A stretch of 64,000 nucleotides of DNA from Acinetobacter gerneri DSM 14967 = CIP 107464 = MTCC 9824 (GCF_000368565.1 NZ_KB849544.1:1-64000), one strand, 5' to 3'. Positions 8,760-19,289 are shown, counted from the stretch's first letter. Notes: a model not told the origin generated them from the letters alone. Translations and numbers: made by a program.

Positions 8760-8821
8760 TCTAAAATTATTTGATAAAAAGTCGTATACTGCTTATGTTC
8801 CAGATTTAAAGATAACGAACT

Positions 8822-9292
8822 ATGACACCAGCATGCAAAATATTGAAATCAAATAAAATCGAATTCTCTATTCATGAATATGAACACGATGTAAATGCAA
8901 AAAGCTTTGGTTTAGAAGCTGCCGAAAAATTGAATCTAGCAGTTGAAGACGTTTTTAAAACTTTACTTGTGACAGATGACAAAAGTCATTTTGTTGCAGT
9001 GCTACCTGTGAATCATCAACTCAGTTTAAAAAAGGTTTCAAGTGCTTTAGGTTGTAAAAAGTTAAAAATGGCAGATCCGAAAGATGCTGAGCGTTTAACA
9101 GGTTATTTGGTTGGTGGTATTAGTCCTGTTGGTCAAAAAAAACGTTTGAAAACCGTTATTGATGCATCTGCTGCTTCTAAAGCTAAAATTTATGTTAGCG
9201 GTGGCAAAAGAGGACTCGATATTGGGATTAATCCGCAAGATTTATCAAAAGTGTTAAGTGCAAATTTTGCTGATGTCATTGATGCTGATTAG
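8822..9292 (+). CDS. ybaK: YbaK/EbsC-type aminoacyl-tRNA deacylase
   Basis: The 156-residue protein matches the YbaK/ProX-like trans-editing family over its full length. Visible features are the conserved Lys in [20 protein letters not shown], and the GxxSPxGQKK loop ([14 protein letters not shown]) that forms part of the active site, then [12 protein letters not shown]. These proteins hydrolyse Cys-tRNA(Pro), correcting prolyl-tRNA synthetase errors in the cytoplasm. Promoter sequence must lie in the 225-base divergent spacer upstream. A hairpin terminator follows. Confidence 0.92.
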   Translation: MTPACKILKSNKIEFSIHEYEHDVNAKSFGLEAAEKLNLAVEDVFKTLLVTDDKSHFVAVLPVNHQLSLKKVSSALGCKKLKMADPKDAERLTGYLVGGISPVGQKKRLKTVIDASAASKAKIYVSGGKRGLDIGINPQDLSKVLSANFADVIDAD

Positions 9293-9356
9293 TTTGTTTT
9301 AAATGACAATGAATAAGTCATGAATTATTAAAGATTTTTTCTCAAATATTGCTTAT

Positions 9357-9389
9357 AAAGGAATGATTTATAAAAATCATTCCTTTTTT
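9357..9389 (+). terminator. terminator of ybaK-type gene
   Basis: AAAGGAATGATTT and AAATCATTCCTTT form a 13-bp stem with a 4-base loop, followed by a T run. It lies over an in-frame ATG at 9363, which argues that the PAAR gene starts at the next ATG (9402). Confidence 0.85.
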
Positions 9390-9401
9390 ATTGAGAAAAA
9401 A

Positions 9402-9662
9402 ATGAAAGCTGCAATTTTGATTGGGGATAAAACAGACCACGGCGGTGTTGTAACGCAAGTGGATCAAACCTTTATTATTGATGGAAAAGCTGTACACGTC
9501 GCAGGTATGCAGCATTTTTGTCCAAAATGTCGAACGATTGTAACAGCGATTGCGGGCAGTCAATCTTTGATTATTAATAATAAAGCGATGATTGTTGCGG
9601 GTGATAAAGCAAGTTGTGGTGCAACATTTATCTCAACACAAAATTTACTGGTGAGAGAATAA
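9402..9662 (+). CDS. PAAR domain protein (T6SS spike tip)
   Basis: An 86-residue PAAR-family protein (start MKAAILIGDKTDHGG, with FIIDGKAVHVAG and MIVAGDKASCG). PAAR proteins form a sharpened cone on the VgrG trimer and help load effectors onto the T6SS spike. The ATG at 9363 is in frame but falls inside the terminator hairpin of the preceding gene, so 9402 is chosen. It lies 75 bases upstream of vgrG, as is typical. No T6SS structural genes (tss) are in the window, so this is an orphan cargo island. Confidence 0.88.
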   Translation: MKAAILIGDKTDHGGVVTQVDQTFIIDGKAVHVAGMQHFCPKCRTIVTAIAGSQSLIINNKAMIVAGDKASCGATFISTQNLLVRE

Positions 9663-9737
9663 TTTTTAAATTTAATTATAAAAATCATTAAATTTCTCAC
9701 TTTATAAAATTAATTATATTTTAATAACTTAAATATT

Positions 9738-11969
9738 ATGGCTTATAGTAAAAAAATATCTCAGCTACTTGCGACGCTTCAACAAAATAATCGCATGTTA
9801 ACGCTAAGCTTTCCAAATGATGATGTGGCTTATGCAGATCAATTGGTTGCAAATTTTATTTCGGCAAAAGAAGAGCTAAATCGAGACTTTGAGTTTAAGG
9901 TCGAGTTATTGTCGGATAATCCTGAAATTATACTCAAAGATATGATTGGTAAAATGGCGACCGTCGAGTGTTTGCGTCATGATGGCTCGTCACGGTTTTT
10001 TAATGGTTATATTTTCAGTTTTGAATATATCAGTAATGAGAGTGGTTATAGTCGTTATGAAATGATCCTAAAACCGTGGTTGGCTTTTTTTCAATATCGT
10101 AAAGATTGTAAAACATTGCAAAATAAGACATTAAGAGAAATAACTCAGCAATATTTTGATCAATTTCCAAAACGTGAAGTACAATTTTCATTATTGAAAG
10201 AATATAACCCGATTACCTTTTCGATCCAATTTAATGAATCGGACTATAATTATTTGCATAGACAATGGGAGCAAGCGGGCTGGATTTATTGGTACGAACA
10301 TCGCAAAGATGGTCATACATTGCGTATCGTTGATCAGACTCTGTATTGTGAAAATATACTCAGTAAAGAAATCGTTTATCGGGCAAATAATGCCAATAAT
10401 ACTGGGGTTGGGATTTTATGTTTTTCCAATAATTCAAAAATAAATTTTAATAAATATTCATCAACAAGTTTTGATTTTAAAGATCCTAATTATCTAAATT
10501 CTGAATTAGATGTAGCAGAGCCAGCAACATCGATTATGAAGCTTGAAAATTATGAATATTCAGGTGCATTTGCATATGATTGCTTTACTGAAGGTCAGAA
10601 GGATCTGGTCTTAGAAAATGTATCGAATGAATCAGAAATTGAAATAAAAACAATGTCTTGTAATGATGCTTATGCCGATGTTGGGCATTGGTTTAAATTG
10701 GCTGAATTTAATAATGATCTAGATGAAGCTGAACTTGAATATTTGATTGTTGCAATCACTCAATCGGCAGGTAATAACTATTTATTTGAAACTGAAAATA
10801 CAACTGCTCAATATCAAGCTGAATTAAGCTGCATAAAACGTTCATTAAAATGGTCTGCTCCCACAGGATTCAATTCACAAGCTACTTATATTTATGGTTT
10901 ACAGACGGCTCTTGTTGTAGGTCCGGCTGGCGAAGAGATTTACACAGATAAATTTGCACGTGTAAAAGTACAATTCCATTGGGATCGAGAGGGTAAGAAG
11001 GATGAAAATTCATCTGCATGGATACGTGTAGCAACATCATGGGCTGGTACAAATTTTGGTGTGGTTTCTATTCCTCGTATTGGACAAGAAGTCATTATTC
11101 AGTTTTTAGATGGTAATCCTGATCGCCCAATCATTACAGGAAGTGTCTATAACGGCGATCATATGCCGCCTTGGGATTTACCTGAAAATGCAACACAGTC
11201 AGGCATGTTGAGCCGTTCTTCAACTGGAGCAAATGCTGAAAATGCTAATGCGATTCGCTTTGAGGATAAAAAAGGCGAAGAAGAAGTCTGGATTCATGCT
11301 GAAAAAAATCAGCGTATTGAAGTAGAAAATGATGAATCGCATAGTGTCGGCGTAAATCGGACCAAGGATGTTGGTAAAGATGAAACAGTGAGCATCGGTC
11401 AAAATAGAAATGAAACGGTGGGTGCGACTGAAACGATCAAAATTGGAACTGATCGAACAGAAACTGTTGGAAAGAATGAAACAATTACGATCGGAGCTAA
11501 TCGGACAGAAACGGTGACAGGTAATGAAACGATCAATATTAATAAAAATCGTACAGAAACAGTCATAGCTAATGAAACGATTTCTATAGGAAAAAAACAA
11601 ACAATTACGATTGGCAATCGTCAAACCATAAGTGTGGGTTCCAATAAACTTGAAAACGTTGCCATCGCAAGTATGTTAAATATTGGTGCTGCATATGTGG
11701 TGAATGTTGGTGCAGCACATGCACTTACTGTTGTTGGTGCAATGAATACGGCAGTTGGCTTGGCGCAGTATGAACAAGTTGGGATGAATAAAAGTGTCAA
11801 TGTAGGACGAAAATTTTGTATAGAAGCGGGAGATAGTTTTCAGGTCAAAGTTGGCAATGCAGGATTGATGCTCTTTGCGGATGGGACAGTTCAGCTTTCG
11901 GGAAACAATATGTTAATCGAAGCAAGCGGTCCTATTCAAATTAATGGTAAAGACGTCAATATCAACTAG
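9738..11969 (+). CDS. vgrG: VgrG, T6SS spike protein
   Basis: A 743-residue VgrG. The N-terminal gp27-like hub covers about residues 15-380. The gp5-like OB fold follows with FARVKVQFHWDREGK, SSAWIRVATSWAG and PRIGQEVIIQFLDGNPDRPIITG at about residues 410-475. The C-terminal part (about 535-640) is a repetitive needle with an 8-residue period built on VG/IG and ET steps. Nothing beyond the needle looks like a toxin, so it is a structural spike rather than an evolved effector. It is followed 10 bases later by the DUF2169 adaptor gene, indicating one operon with the Rhs cargo. Confidence 0.93.
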   Translation: MAYSKKISQLLATLQQNNRMLTLSFPNDDVAYADQLVANFISAKEELNRDFEFKVELLSDNPEIILKDMIGKMATVECLRHDGSSRFFNGYIFSFEYISNESGYSRYEMILKPWLAFFQYRKDCKTLQNKTLREITQQYFDQFPKREVQFSLLKEYNPITFSIQFNESDYNYLHRQWEQAGWIYWYEHRKDGHTLRIVDQTLYCENILSKEIVYRANNANNTGVGILCFSNNSKINFNKYSSTSFDFKDPNYLNSELDVAEPATSIMKLENYEYSGAFAYDCFTEGQKDLVLENVSNESEIEIKTMSCNDAYADVGHWFKLAEFNNDLDEAELEYLIVAITQSAGNNYLFETENTTAQYQAELSCIKRSLKWSAPTGFNSQATYIYGLQTALVVGPAGEEIYTDKFARVKVQFHWDREGKKDENSSAWIRVATSWAGTNFGVVSIPRIGQEVIIQFLDGNPDRPIITGSVYNGDHMPPWDLPENATQSGMLSRSSTGANAENANAIRFEDKKGEEEVWIHAEKNQRIEVENDESHSVGVNRTKDVGKDETVSIGQNRNETVGATETIKIGTDRTETVGKNETITIGANRTETVTGNETININKNRTETVIANETISIGKKQTITIGNRQTISVGSNKLENVAIASMLNIGAAYVVNVGAAHALTVVGAMNTAVGLAQYEQVGMNKSVNVGRKFCIEAGDSFQVKVGNAGLMLFADGTVQLSGNNMLIEASGPIQINGKDVNIN
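11341..11655 (+). repeat. needle-coding repeat within vgrG
   Basis: A degenerate tandem repeat with a 24-base basic unit (48-base double unit) encodes alternating ETVxxN and ETIxIG octapeptides. These build the triple-stranded beta-helix of the VgrG tip. The repetition also produces long antisense reading frames here that are not genes. Confidence 0.8.
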
Positions 11970-11979
11970 GTGTTTAAAA

Positions 11980-13341
11980 ATGAATCTTGAAAATCAAACA
12001 CCATTTCCTACTTTGATGTATTCATCAGCTGATCCCGATCGAGAAGAACATAAAATTGTAGTCATGAAAGTCAGCTATAAAATGTTACGACTTGGTGAAG
12101 ATGCTTGGGGGCTTGAACTTATTAAAGATGGTTCTGTGCCTCTTTGCTTTGCAGATGAATATTGGGGGGAAGTTGGACTCAGTAGCGTACGTTATGAAAG
12201 TGATCTCGCACCTTATAAACCTCGATGTGATGTCATCATCAATGGAAGTGCTTATACGCCTGATCAAAGGCCCATGCAAGCCATCGCAGTTAGATTACGC
12301 TTAAGTACACCTGAGCAAAAAGAATTACCTGAAAAGCCAAACGAACCACAAGCTTTAAATCCATTGATGCCACTAACGCAACAGCAAAAGCAGGATTGGT
12401 ATAAAGAACTTGCGATATATGAGCAAAAAGTTAAAGAGAGTCAAAAAGTTAGCTATAAGGTTCAATTAGAAAAAACACTCAGCATTTTAGGTGAGAGTGT
12501 ATTCAAGGAAAATACGCTTTTGCCAGGTTGGAAACGAACCAAATTTACTGAGTTCACAGAGTTACCACTACGATGGGAATATGCATTTGGTGGAACTCAC
12601 CTTATATATGCAAATTCAGATGACAATACAGAGCCCGTTTATCATCAGCAATGTTTTAGCAATCCATTGGGAACAGGTTGGATTGAAAAAGATTATTTTA
12701 AAACTTGTGAAAAGATAAATCGTCAGCGCCCTAGAAATGAAAAAATAGAAAATTTTAGAATTATTTCAGCGCCAAAAATTGAATATCATTTACAACGCCA
12801 GCCTAAACCATCCTTTACAACACATCCAAAGAAAAATGATTTAAATGCACAGCAAATGGCAAAAATCAGTACGAAATATGCTTATCAACCTGCTGGTTTT
12901 GGTTTTGTAGGACGTGCATGGGCGCCGCGTTTGGCATTGGCAGGAACATATGATGAAAAATGGTTAGCTGAGCAACATCCATATCCTCCGCAAGATACAG
13001 ATTATGCTTACTGGAATGCGGCTCCAGTAGATCAGCAAATTGATTTTTTTTATCCGAACGCTCGATTAGAGCTATGGAATTTGACTAAACCAGAATTTTC
13101 TAACAAAGGTTATGTCTGTTTAGATTTTTTAGGGCATCGACCTTATATCACTTTACATTTTAAAACTGGGGAAATGTTGCCTTTTCCGATGCTTACGGAA
13201 ACTGTTTTGATCGATACGGATAACATGATTATCAGCTTAACTCACAAGTCGTGGATTCGATCAGATACAGCGCCATTAGCACGAGTCGAAGCACGTTTTA
13301 GTGATGAGGCTGAAGGTGCTTTATTTGAAATAAATGATTGA
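11980..13341 (+). CDS. DUF2169 domain protein, T6SS effector adaptor
   Basis: A 453-residue protein of the DUF2169 family, whose members are encoded between vgrG and PAAR-like/Rhs effector genes and act as chaperone-adaptors. Recognisable segments are the start MNLENQTPFPTLMY, then YKPRCDVIINGSAYTP and PAGFGFVGRAWAPR. An in-frame ATG at 11944 lies inside the end of vgrG; the ATG at 11980, preceded by AGGTG, gives the usual N-terminus. The rhs gene starts 27 bases after its stop. Confidence 0.85.
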   Translation: MNLENQTPFPTLMYSSADPDREEHKIVVMKVSYKMLRLGEDAWGLELIKDGSVPLCFADEYWGEVGLSSVRYESDLAPYKPRCDVIINGSAYTPDQRPMQAIAVRLRLSTPEQKELPEKPNEPQALNPLMPLTQQQKQDWYKELAIYEQKVKESQKVSYKVQLEKTLSILGESVFKENTLLPGWKRTKFTEFTELPLRWEYAFGGTHLIYANSDDNTEPVYHQQCFSNPLGTGWIEKDYFKTCEKINRQRPRNEKIENFRIISAPKIEYHLQRQPKPSFTTHPKKNDLNAQQMAKISTKYAYQPAGFGFVGRAWAPRLALAGTYDEKWLAEQHPYPPQDTDYAYWNAAPVDQQIDFFYPNARLELWNLTKPEFSNKGYVCLDFLGHRPYITLHFKTGEMLPFPMLTETVLIDTDNMIISLTHKSWIRSDTAPLARVEARFSDEAEGALFEIND

Positions 13342-13368
13342 AAAATTATAAAAATTTGGATTTGAAAA

Positions 13369-16300
13369 ATGGCTGAAAATTTACAATTAAGAAAAGAATC
13401 GGGGTGGATTGTTGTTTGTACGATGCCGGATGTATGCAAAACACCAATAGGTAGTTCAACCCCTCCAGTCCCTTATCCTGTTACAGCTCAATTGATGGAC
13501 GCTAAGCTAGTCGCTTCGGATACGAATGCAAATGGGCATGCAGTATTACTACATAATAAAAGTTATATTTCTAAAACTACTGGTGATCAGGCTGGTATTG
13601 CCAAAGGAATTAAGAGTGGGACCGTTGGAGATAAATGTTATCCAATAGATAAAAGTTCAAGCTATAGCATCAATGGGAAACATATAGTCAGGGTTGATGA
13701 TATTTTTTCAATGAACGGTCCAGAAGGTAAAGGAAATACTGAAGGAATCGTTGTAAAAGAACCACCGATTTTGCCTGAGGTAACCGTTACAGCTGAACCT
13801 GAAGAGGAATCCTCTTCATGGTTAGATAAACTACAATTAGGTTTAGACATTGTAGGTTTAATTCCAGGTCTAGGGGAAATAGCAGATGGTGTCAATGGTG
13901 TTATTTCATTAGCACGAGGGGATTATGTTGGCGCTGGACTATCATTTGCAGCAATGATCCCTTTTGCAGGTTGGGGGGCTACAGCAGCAAAAGCGGGTAG
14001 AAAAATACTAAAAGCAACAGATAAAGCAGCAGATGCTGCAAAAGTTGCCAAAAAAGCTGAAAAAGTCCCGATACCTAAAAAAGCAGATGGTGGAAATGTA
14101 AAAGGTAAAGATGGGGATAGCAATATAGATTGTCCATTTCCAAGGGTTGGACATCCTATTAGCCCAACACAAGGCAGTAAAATATTAACAGGTGATCAAG
14201 ACATTGATTTTGAACTTCATTCGGCTCTGTCTGTGATTTGGCAACGTAGTTATGCAAGCAATAGTTTAGTTGGCACAAAAAGTTTTCCAAATACTTGGTA
14301 TGGTCAGGGATGGAATAGCAGTTTTAGTATACAAATCAGAGTATTACCTGCACAGCAAAAAATAGAAGTTATTTTACCGTTAGGAAGAGTGGTCTCATTT
14401 CCATATTTGGAGATAGAAGATCAATTTTATTCAGTTTATGAAGATTTCACACTGATTCGGACCAAAGTAAATGAAAATAATGCGGATCAAATTTATAACT
14501 TTCAAATCGCTATTGGTACGATAGAAAATGCCTCGGTCTTTTATAAGTTTGAACATCAAGTCAAAAATACAGTATCTAAAGCTGAATATCTCGTTTTATG
14601 TACAGGAATGCATGATTTATATGGCAATCAAATTGGACTTGAGTATCTGCATAAAAATGAAATATATCAAAACTATCCGAGCCATATTTGTGACAGTTTA
14701 AATCGGATTTTAGAACTTAAATTTATAGAAATTAAAAACCAGATTAGATTACACGAAGTTAAACATTTACTCGGTTTGGAAAAAATAACAGCAACAGATG
14801 AAAAAACAGATATAGCATTTTCGATATCTGAACGATTATTTCGTGCCGAACGTCAAGCGCATATAGAACTTGAAGATGTTGATGATTTTTTAAATGCTAA
14901 AGTATTGGTTAGATATGATTATACGAATGACGCTGATCTGTGTCATGTCTATGTGGATGACAGTCCTGTCCAGGCTAAAACGCTTTCAGAATATAAACTT
15001 CGTCTAAGTCGTAAGTTTGAATGGAAAAATCATATTATGACGGCGCACCATGAAGTGGGTGGCGTGAGTAGTTTCTATGAATATAATGAATACAGTCCAA
15101 ATGGAAAGGTAATCAACAGTAGCTCTAATACAGGGCAAAAATTTATCTTTCATTATCATGATGATTTTACCGAAGTTGTTTATAATCCAGCGGAAGATAT
15201 AGAAAAAACTGAAAAATTTTATTTTAATAATAAGAAAAAGCTCACTAAGTTTGTAGATGCATCAGGTTTTGAAGAGTCTTATGAATATGATCATTATCGA
15301 CGCTTAATTAAAAAAACAGATGCTGATGGTGGTATCACCGAATACCATTACAGTGGATATGAACTGACAAAAATTCGGAGCTTATTACATTTTGATTCAA
15401 CCACTAAACTCCCAGTTTGGAGAGAAATATCACTCACTTGGTCAAAAGGGCAACTGATCGAAGTAACTGATCCACTCGGTCATACTGAAACGACAGCTTT
15501 TGATTTTGCTGGACAACCACTGCTGATCACAAATGCACTTGGTTATCAAACTCAAATCAAATATACATCCCAAGGATTTGCTCATACGATTATCGATGCC
15601 AAAGGCGGGCATAAACGGATGCTTTGGGACAAATATGGCAATCTCGAAAAATATCAGGACTGCAGCGACAAATTAACGCATTATCAATACGATGATTATG
15701 GACGGTTGTCCAGCCTGACCAATGCGATGCAGGATGTAACACAGTATAAATACTATGCAAGGCAGACACAGCCATGTGAAGTGATCTATCCCGACCAAAG
15801 TACGGAACAGTTTAAATACGATGTACTTGAACGTTTAATCGAGTACCGCGATGCTTTGGGGCGCGTCACCAACTATCAATATAGCTATGACAACTTGCCT
15901 ATACGACGTAGAGATGCGGCCAATGGCATCGTGACCTATCATTATGACAACCTACGTCGTTTTACAGGGCTGACCAATGAAAATGGTAAAACGTGGACTT
16001 TAGAATACGATATCAATGACCGAGTCATTGCAGAAACGACATTTGACGATATCCGAACTGAGTATGAATACAGTCCAGCAGGACATTTGATACGACATAG
16101 GCAATATACTGAAAATAAAATACTTCGCTATAGCACGATTTTTAAGCGTAATTTGCTCGGTGAATTGTTAGAACAATATATTGTAGACCATCAAAATTTA
16201 ACTGAGAAAAAAAGAACGCGATACGCCTATGATCTTGCAGGACAATTGATCGAAGCGAGAAATGAACATAGCCATGTCAAACTTAGTTATGATGAAATTG

Positions 16301-18345
16301 GTCAACTCAAGACAGAACAACTGATTGTGCATTGGTTGAATGCAAGTACTCAAGAACATAGCAAACGTTCACACACGTTGACACATTTGTATGACGAATT
16401 AGGTAATCGTATAGAGACCACACTTCCTGATGGTCGAAAACTCAAAACTATGTATTATGGTTCAGGGCATGCATGGAACTATGCGCTAGAAGATAGTGAA
16501 GGTTCATATGAAATTAGTTGTCTAGAACGAGATGATTTACATCAAGAAATAGGACGTAGCCAAGGACGACTACAAAGTGCATTTGTACTGGATAAAATGG
16601 GGCGTTTATTAGATCAAAACGTTAATGATGCAGAAGATCCTGAAAATAAACGTATTTCAAGGGCTTATCATTATGATAAAGCTGGGCAACTAACCGAAAT
16701 ATTAGATCACCGTTTTAATAGCCAAAAACAATTATGGCAACGAAAGCAAAGCTATCAGTACGACGTGTTATCAAGGCTGACTTCAAGTGAACTAAGCTCA
16801 CTCGGAAGAAATGATAATTATATCCAGATCAGAGAAAAATTTGCCTTTGATCCTGCGAGTAATATCTTACCTATTGCAGTCTCTGAGAATGAAACAAAAA
16901 TAGAAGATAACCGTGTTCAACATATCGAACAAGATCATCAAACCGTGGTTTATGCATATGATGACTTAGGGCGTGTGACCCAAAAACGTATACAGATCAA
17001 AGACAGTAAAGCCTTTGGATATTTAAGCTCAAAACATATATTGAACCAATTTACGACACGGCAAATAGATCTGAAATGGGATGAGCAGAATCAACTCGTA
17101 GAAAGTGTATCGAATAAACCTGATGGGCGTGGCAATAAAGAAATCATCAAAACACAATATTATTATGATCCCTTTGGACGCCGTATCGCCAAACAAAGTC
17201 AGATCTATCAAGAACAATTAGTCGCCATACAAGTCAAACAAAAATCGAGACAGCCAGTAGCACAACTGGATCATACAGGTCTGAGTTATAACCTTGATCT
17301 ATCAAATGTAGCTACGCCTTCGTGGGAAAGTAAGAGCCCAGTCAGAACGAAAACGGAGCAGCGCAAACAATGTAAGCTCATAGAGACTCAAGTTGTTTGG
17401 AATGTTTGGGATGGTAACAGAATACTGCAGGACTATAACGGTCGGCATATATTTACCACCGTCTATGAAGCAGATAGTTTCGTGCCTTTGTCAAGGTTGG
17501 TTTGGTTAGATGAAAAATTAGAAATTGCTGCGAATGATCAAACTTTGGAAACACCACAGTTTGTCGAAATGCAAAAAATCGCACTTGAAAATATAGGTGA
17601 TTTAAATTTTGGGGAATTAGAACCGAATTTAAAAGCTTCAAATGATGAACCTCCTAAACATAGTCAACATCAAGTGTATTGGTATCAAAATGATCACTTG
17701 GGTACACCAAGAGAATTAACTTCACATGAGGGGAATATCGCATGGGAAGCAGTGTATCAAGCTTGGGGGAATACGGTTACGGTTGAATGGCAGGAAGTTG
17801 AACTTCAGGCGATACAGCTCAATGAAATAGAAAAATCTTATCTACTGCAACCGCATCGTTTTCAAGGTCAGATTTATGATGTTGAAACAGGTTTACACTA
17901 TAACCGTTTTCGTTATTATGACCCTGATATTGGCAGGTTTATCAGCCATGACCCGATAGGTTTACTTGGTGGGGAAAATCATTTTCAGTATGCGCCGAAT
18001 CCTGTGGAGTGGGTGGATCCGTTTGGTCTAGAAAAAAAGATACGTGTAAGGCATTATACGAATAGAAAAGGGTCGAATGGTATAGAAGAATCAAGAAAAA
18101 TTATAGCGAGAGACAATAATCGGATATATGTTGAATCAGCAAGTAAAAAACCATTATCTCCTGTGGAGGCAGAAGGAAAATATCAACTTAAACCAGGCAA
18201 AAGCAAAGACTATGTGGAATTTGATGTGTCTGAAAGTAAAACAGAATGGGTGGAAAACCCAAGGTATCATACAGATGAATTAACGATTAAGGGCGATTTT
18301 GAGCTCGATGATGATTGCAATTTAAAAGTTACAAGGAGAAGATGA
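13369..18345 (+). CDS. rhs: Rhs effector with HYD1-like ADP-ribosyltransferase toxin
   Basis: A 1,658-residue T6SS polymorphic effector. Residues ~20-125 are a DUF4150/PAAR-like domain (MPDVCKTPIGSSTPPVPYPV). Residues ~155-215 are hydrophobic, as in the translocation region of Rhs effectors. The Rhs shell runs from ~250 with many YD repeats (for example YDVLERLIEYRDALGR) to HLGTPREL near 1440 and the core end [10 protein letters not shown]...PNPVEWVDPFGL near 1553, the usual self-cleavage site. The last ~105 residues are the variable toxin; RVRHYTNRKGSNGIEES resembles the HYD1-signature ADP-ribosyltransferases, which would modify a target in a rival cell. The toxin identity rests on motif resemblance only. 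Confidence 0.9.
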   Translation: MAENLQLRKESGWIVVCTMPDVCKTPIGSSTPPVPYPVTAQLMDAKLVASDTNANGHAVLLHNKSYISKTTGDQAGIAKGIKSGTVGDKCYPIDKSSSYSINGKHIVRVDDIFSMNGPEGKGNTEGIVVKEPPILPEVTVTAEPEEESSSWLDKLQLGLDIVGLIPGLGEIADGVNGVISLARGDYVGAGLSFAAMIPFAGWGATAAKAGRKILKATDKAADAAKVAKKAEKVPIPKKADGGNVKGKDGDSNIDCPFPRVGHPISPTQGSKILTGDQDIDFELHSALSVIWQRSYASNSLVGTKSFPNTWYGQGWNSSFSIQIRVLPAQQKIEVILPLGRVVSFPYLEIEDQFYSVYEDFTLIRTKVNENNADQIYNFQIAIGTIENASVFYKFEHQVKNTVSKAEYLVLCTGMHDLYGNQIGLEYLHKNEIYQNYPSHICDSLNRILELKFIEIKNQIRLHEVKHLLGLEKITATDEKTDIAFSISERLFRAERQAHIELEDVDDFLNAKVLVRYDYTNDADLCHVYVDDSPVQAKTLSEYKLRLSRKFEWKNHIMTAHHEVGGVSSFYEYNEYSPNGKVINSSSNTGQKFIFHYHDDFTEVVYNPAEDIEKTEKFYFNNKKKLTKFVDASGFEESYEYDHYRRLIKKTDADGGITEYHYSGYELTKIRSLLHFDSTTKLPVWREISLTWSKGQLIEVTDPLGHTETTAFDFAGQPLLITNALGYQTQIKYTSQGFAHTIIDAKGGHKRMLWDKYGNLEKYQDCSDKLTHYQYDDYGRLSSLTNAMQDVTQYKYYARQTQPCEVIYPDQSTEQFKYDVLERLIEYRDALGRVTNYQYSYDNLPIRRRDAANGIVTYHYDNLRRFTGLTNENGKTWTLEYDINDRVIAETTFDDIRTEYEYSPAGHLIRHRQYTENKILRYSTIFKRNLLGELLEQYIVDHQNLTEKKRTRYAYDLAGQLIEARNEHSHVKLSYDEIGQLKTEQLIVHWLNASTQEHSKRSHTLTHLYDELGNRIETTLPDGRKLKTMYYGSGHAWNYALEDSEGSYEISCLERDDLHQEIGRSQGRLQSAFVLDKMGRLLDQNVNDAEDPENKRISRAYHYDKAGQLTEILDHRFNSQKQLWQRKQSYQYDVLSRLTSSELSSLGRNDNYIQIREKFAFDPASNILPIAVSENETKIEDNRVQHIEQDHQTVVYAYDDLGRVTQKRIQIKDSKAFGYLSSKHILNQFTTRQIDLKWDEQNQLVESVSNKPDGRGNKEIIKTQYYYDPFGRRIAKQSQIYQEQLVAIQVKQKSRQPVAQLDHTGLSYNLDLSNVATPSWESKSPVRTKTEQRKQCKLIETQVVWNVWDGNRILQDYNGRHIFTTVYEADSFVPLSRLVWLDEKLEIAANDQTLETPQFVEMQKIALENIGDLNFGELEPNLKASNDEPPKHSQHQVYWYQNDHLGTPRELTSHEGNIAWEAVYQAWGNTVTVEWQEVELQAIQLNEIEKSYLLQPHRFQGQIYDVETGLHYNRFRYYDPDIGRFISHDPIGLLGGENHFQYAPNPVEWVDPFGLEKKIRVRHYTNRKGSNGIEESRKIIARDNNRIYVESASKKPLSPVEAEGKYQLKPGKSKDYVEFDVSESKTEWVENPRYHTDELTIKGDFELDDDCNLKVTRRR
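17783..18025 (+). repeat. Rhs core-end repeat, copy A (intact gene)
   Basis: The segment encoding the Rhs core end (EWQEVELQ to VDPFGL) is repeated at 18681-18925 with about 95% identity by eye, and in part at 20102-20232. These tracts are the homology on which C-terminal cassettes can be swapped. Confidence 0.9.
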
Positions 18346-18659
18346 TGTTAAAAGAAAATGAAATGATTATTTTTAAAGGTGCAGAATTATTAGATGTGAT
18401 GAAAGAAATTAATTATATATTGATTTCCTTACATAAGATTGGTTCATATTACGCATTAACGCTTCCTAATTCATATGAAGCTTATGCAAAAGAAACTACA
18501 GACTTTATAGATGATAAAAATGTTACACAAAGATTAGCGTATGTTAGAAGAATATTGTCTGAAAAATTTGATACAAGCCTAGGAGATGACGATATGGATG
18601 ATATAGAACGTTATTTAGAAGATCTAGAATATTGGAGTCCTAAAGACGTAAATGATTAA
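18345..18659 (+). CDS. probable immunity protein for the Rhs HYD1-like toxin
   Basis: A 104-residue acidic cytosolic protein directly after rhs. Its start overlaps the rhs stop (the ATG at 18345 shares its A with TGA) and AAGGAG lies six bases ahead, inside the last rhs codons. The adjacent ATG at 18342 is possible but too close to the ribosome-binding site. Position, coupling and size are those of cognate Rhs immunity genes. The C-terminus reads [14 protein letters not shown], and a decayed copy of this tail appears near 20370, behind a decayed copy of the same toxin, which supports the pairing. Confidence 0.75.
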   Translation: MLKENEMIIFKGAELLDVMKEINYILISLHKIGSYYALTLPNSYEAYAKETTDFIDDKNVTQRLAYVRRILSEKFDTSLGDDDMDDIERYLEDLEYWSPKDVND

Positions 18660-19270
18660 TTCATGAGCGGGTTTATTACATTGAATGGCAGGAAGTTGAA
18701 CTTCAGACGATACAGCTCAATGAAATAGAAAAATCTTATCTACTGCAACCGCATGGTTTTCAAGGTCAAATTTATGATGTTGAAACAGGTTTACACTATA
18801 ACCGTTTCCGTTATTATGACCCAAATATTGGAAGGTTTATAAGCCATGACCCGATAGGTTTACTTGGTGGTGAAAATCATTTTCAGTATGCGCCGAATCC
18901 AGTGGAGTGGGGTGATCCGTGGGGGTTAGCCTTTACTCCTAAGCCCTTATCTTCAGGAGTAGTTTTTCGGCAAGGTAGTCGTACGAATAAAAATATGACG
19001 CCGCGTCTTGGAAAAGATACAAATCCAGCTAGAAAGCCTGGATTGTCAACAACAATTGAACAACCAATCGATGGAAAATATCAGATGTTAGATGTTGAAA
19101 AATTAAATAAAAATGGATTAGATGTTATACAAGATGATCTAGATCATGCTTCAATTAGACCTAAAGATGATCCTACTTTGGAAAAGCTTAATGAATGGGC
19201 TAAGACAAGGGAAGATGCAGATAATAATCCATGTGATTTAACGCGTAATGTAAAATCATCTATTATATAA
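18656..19270 (+). pseudogene. orphan Rhs tip with a second toxin domain
   Basis: From 18681 the DNA repeats the Rhs core end in an open frame (to [12 protein letters not shown]) and then continues into a different C-terminal domain of ~115 residues ([50 protein letters not shown]). The frame opens at 18656 without ATG or ribosome-binding site; the only internal candidate is a GTG at 18902. It is therefore a displaced cassette that could be expressed after recombination into the rhs gene. The toxin type is not one I can name. An immunity-like gene follows 19 bases later. Confidence 0.8.
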
Positions 19271-19289
19271 AAAGATAGGGCTGAAGGTG

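Noticed and set aside
9363..9401. Upstream ATG extending the PAAR gene
   Set aside because: The ATG lies inside the 13-bp stem of the preceding gene's terminator, so a transcript starting upstream would end there.
11220..11624. Long antisense frame (134 aa) opposite the vgrG needle
   Set aside because: It arises from the period-24 repeat on the sense strand, has no start signals and is mostly Phe/Ser/Ile-rich shadow sequence.
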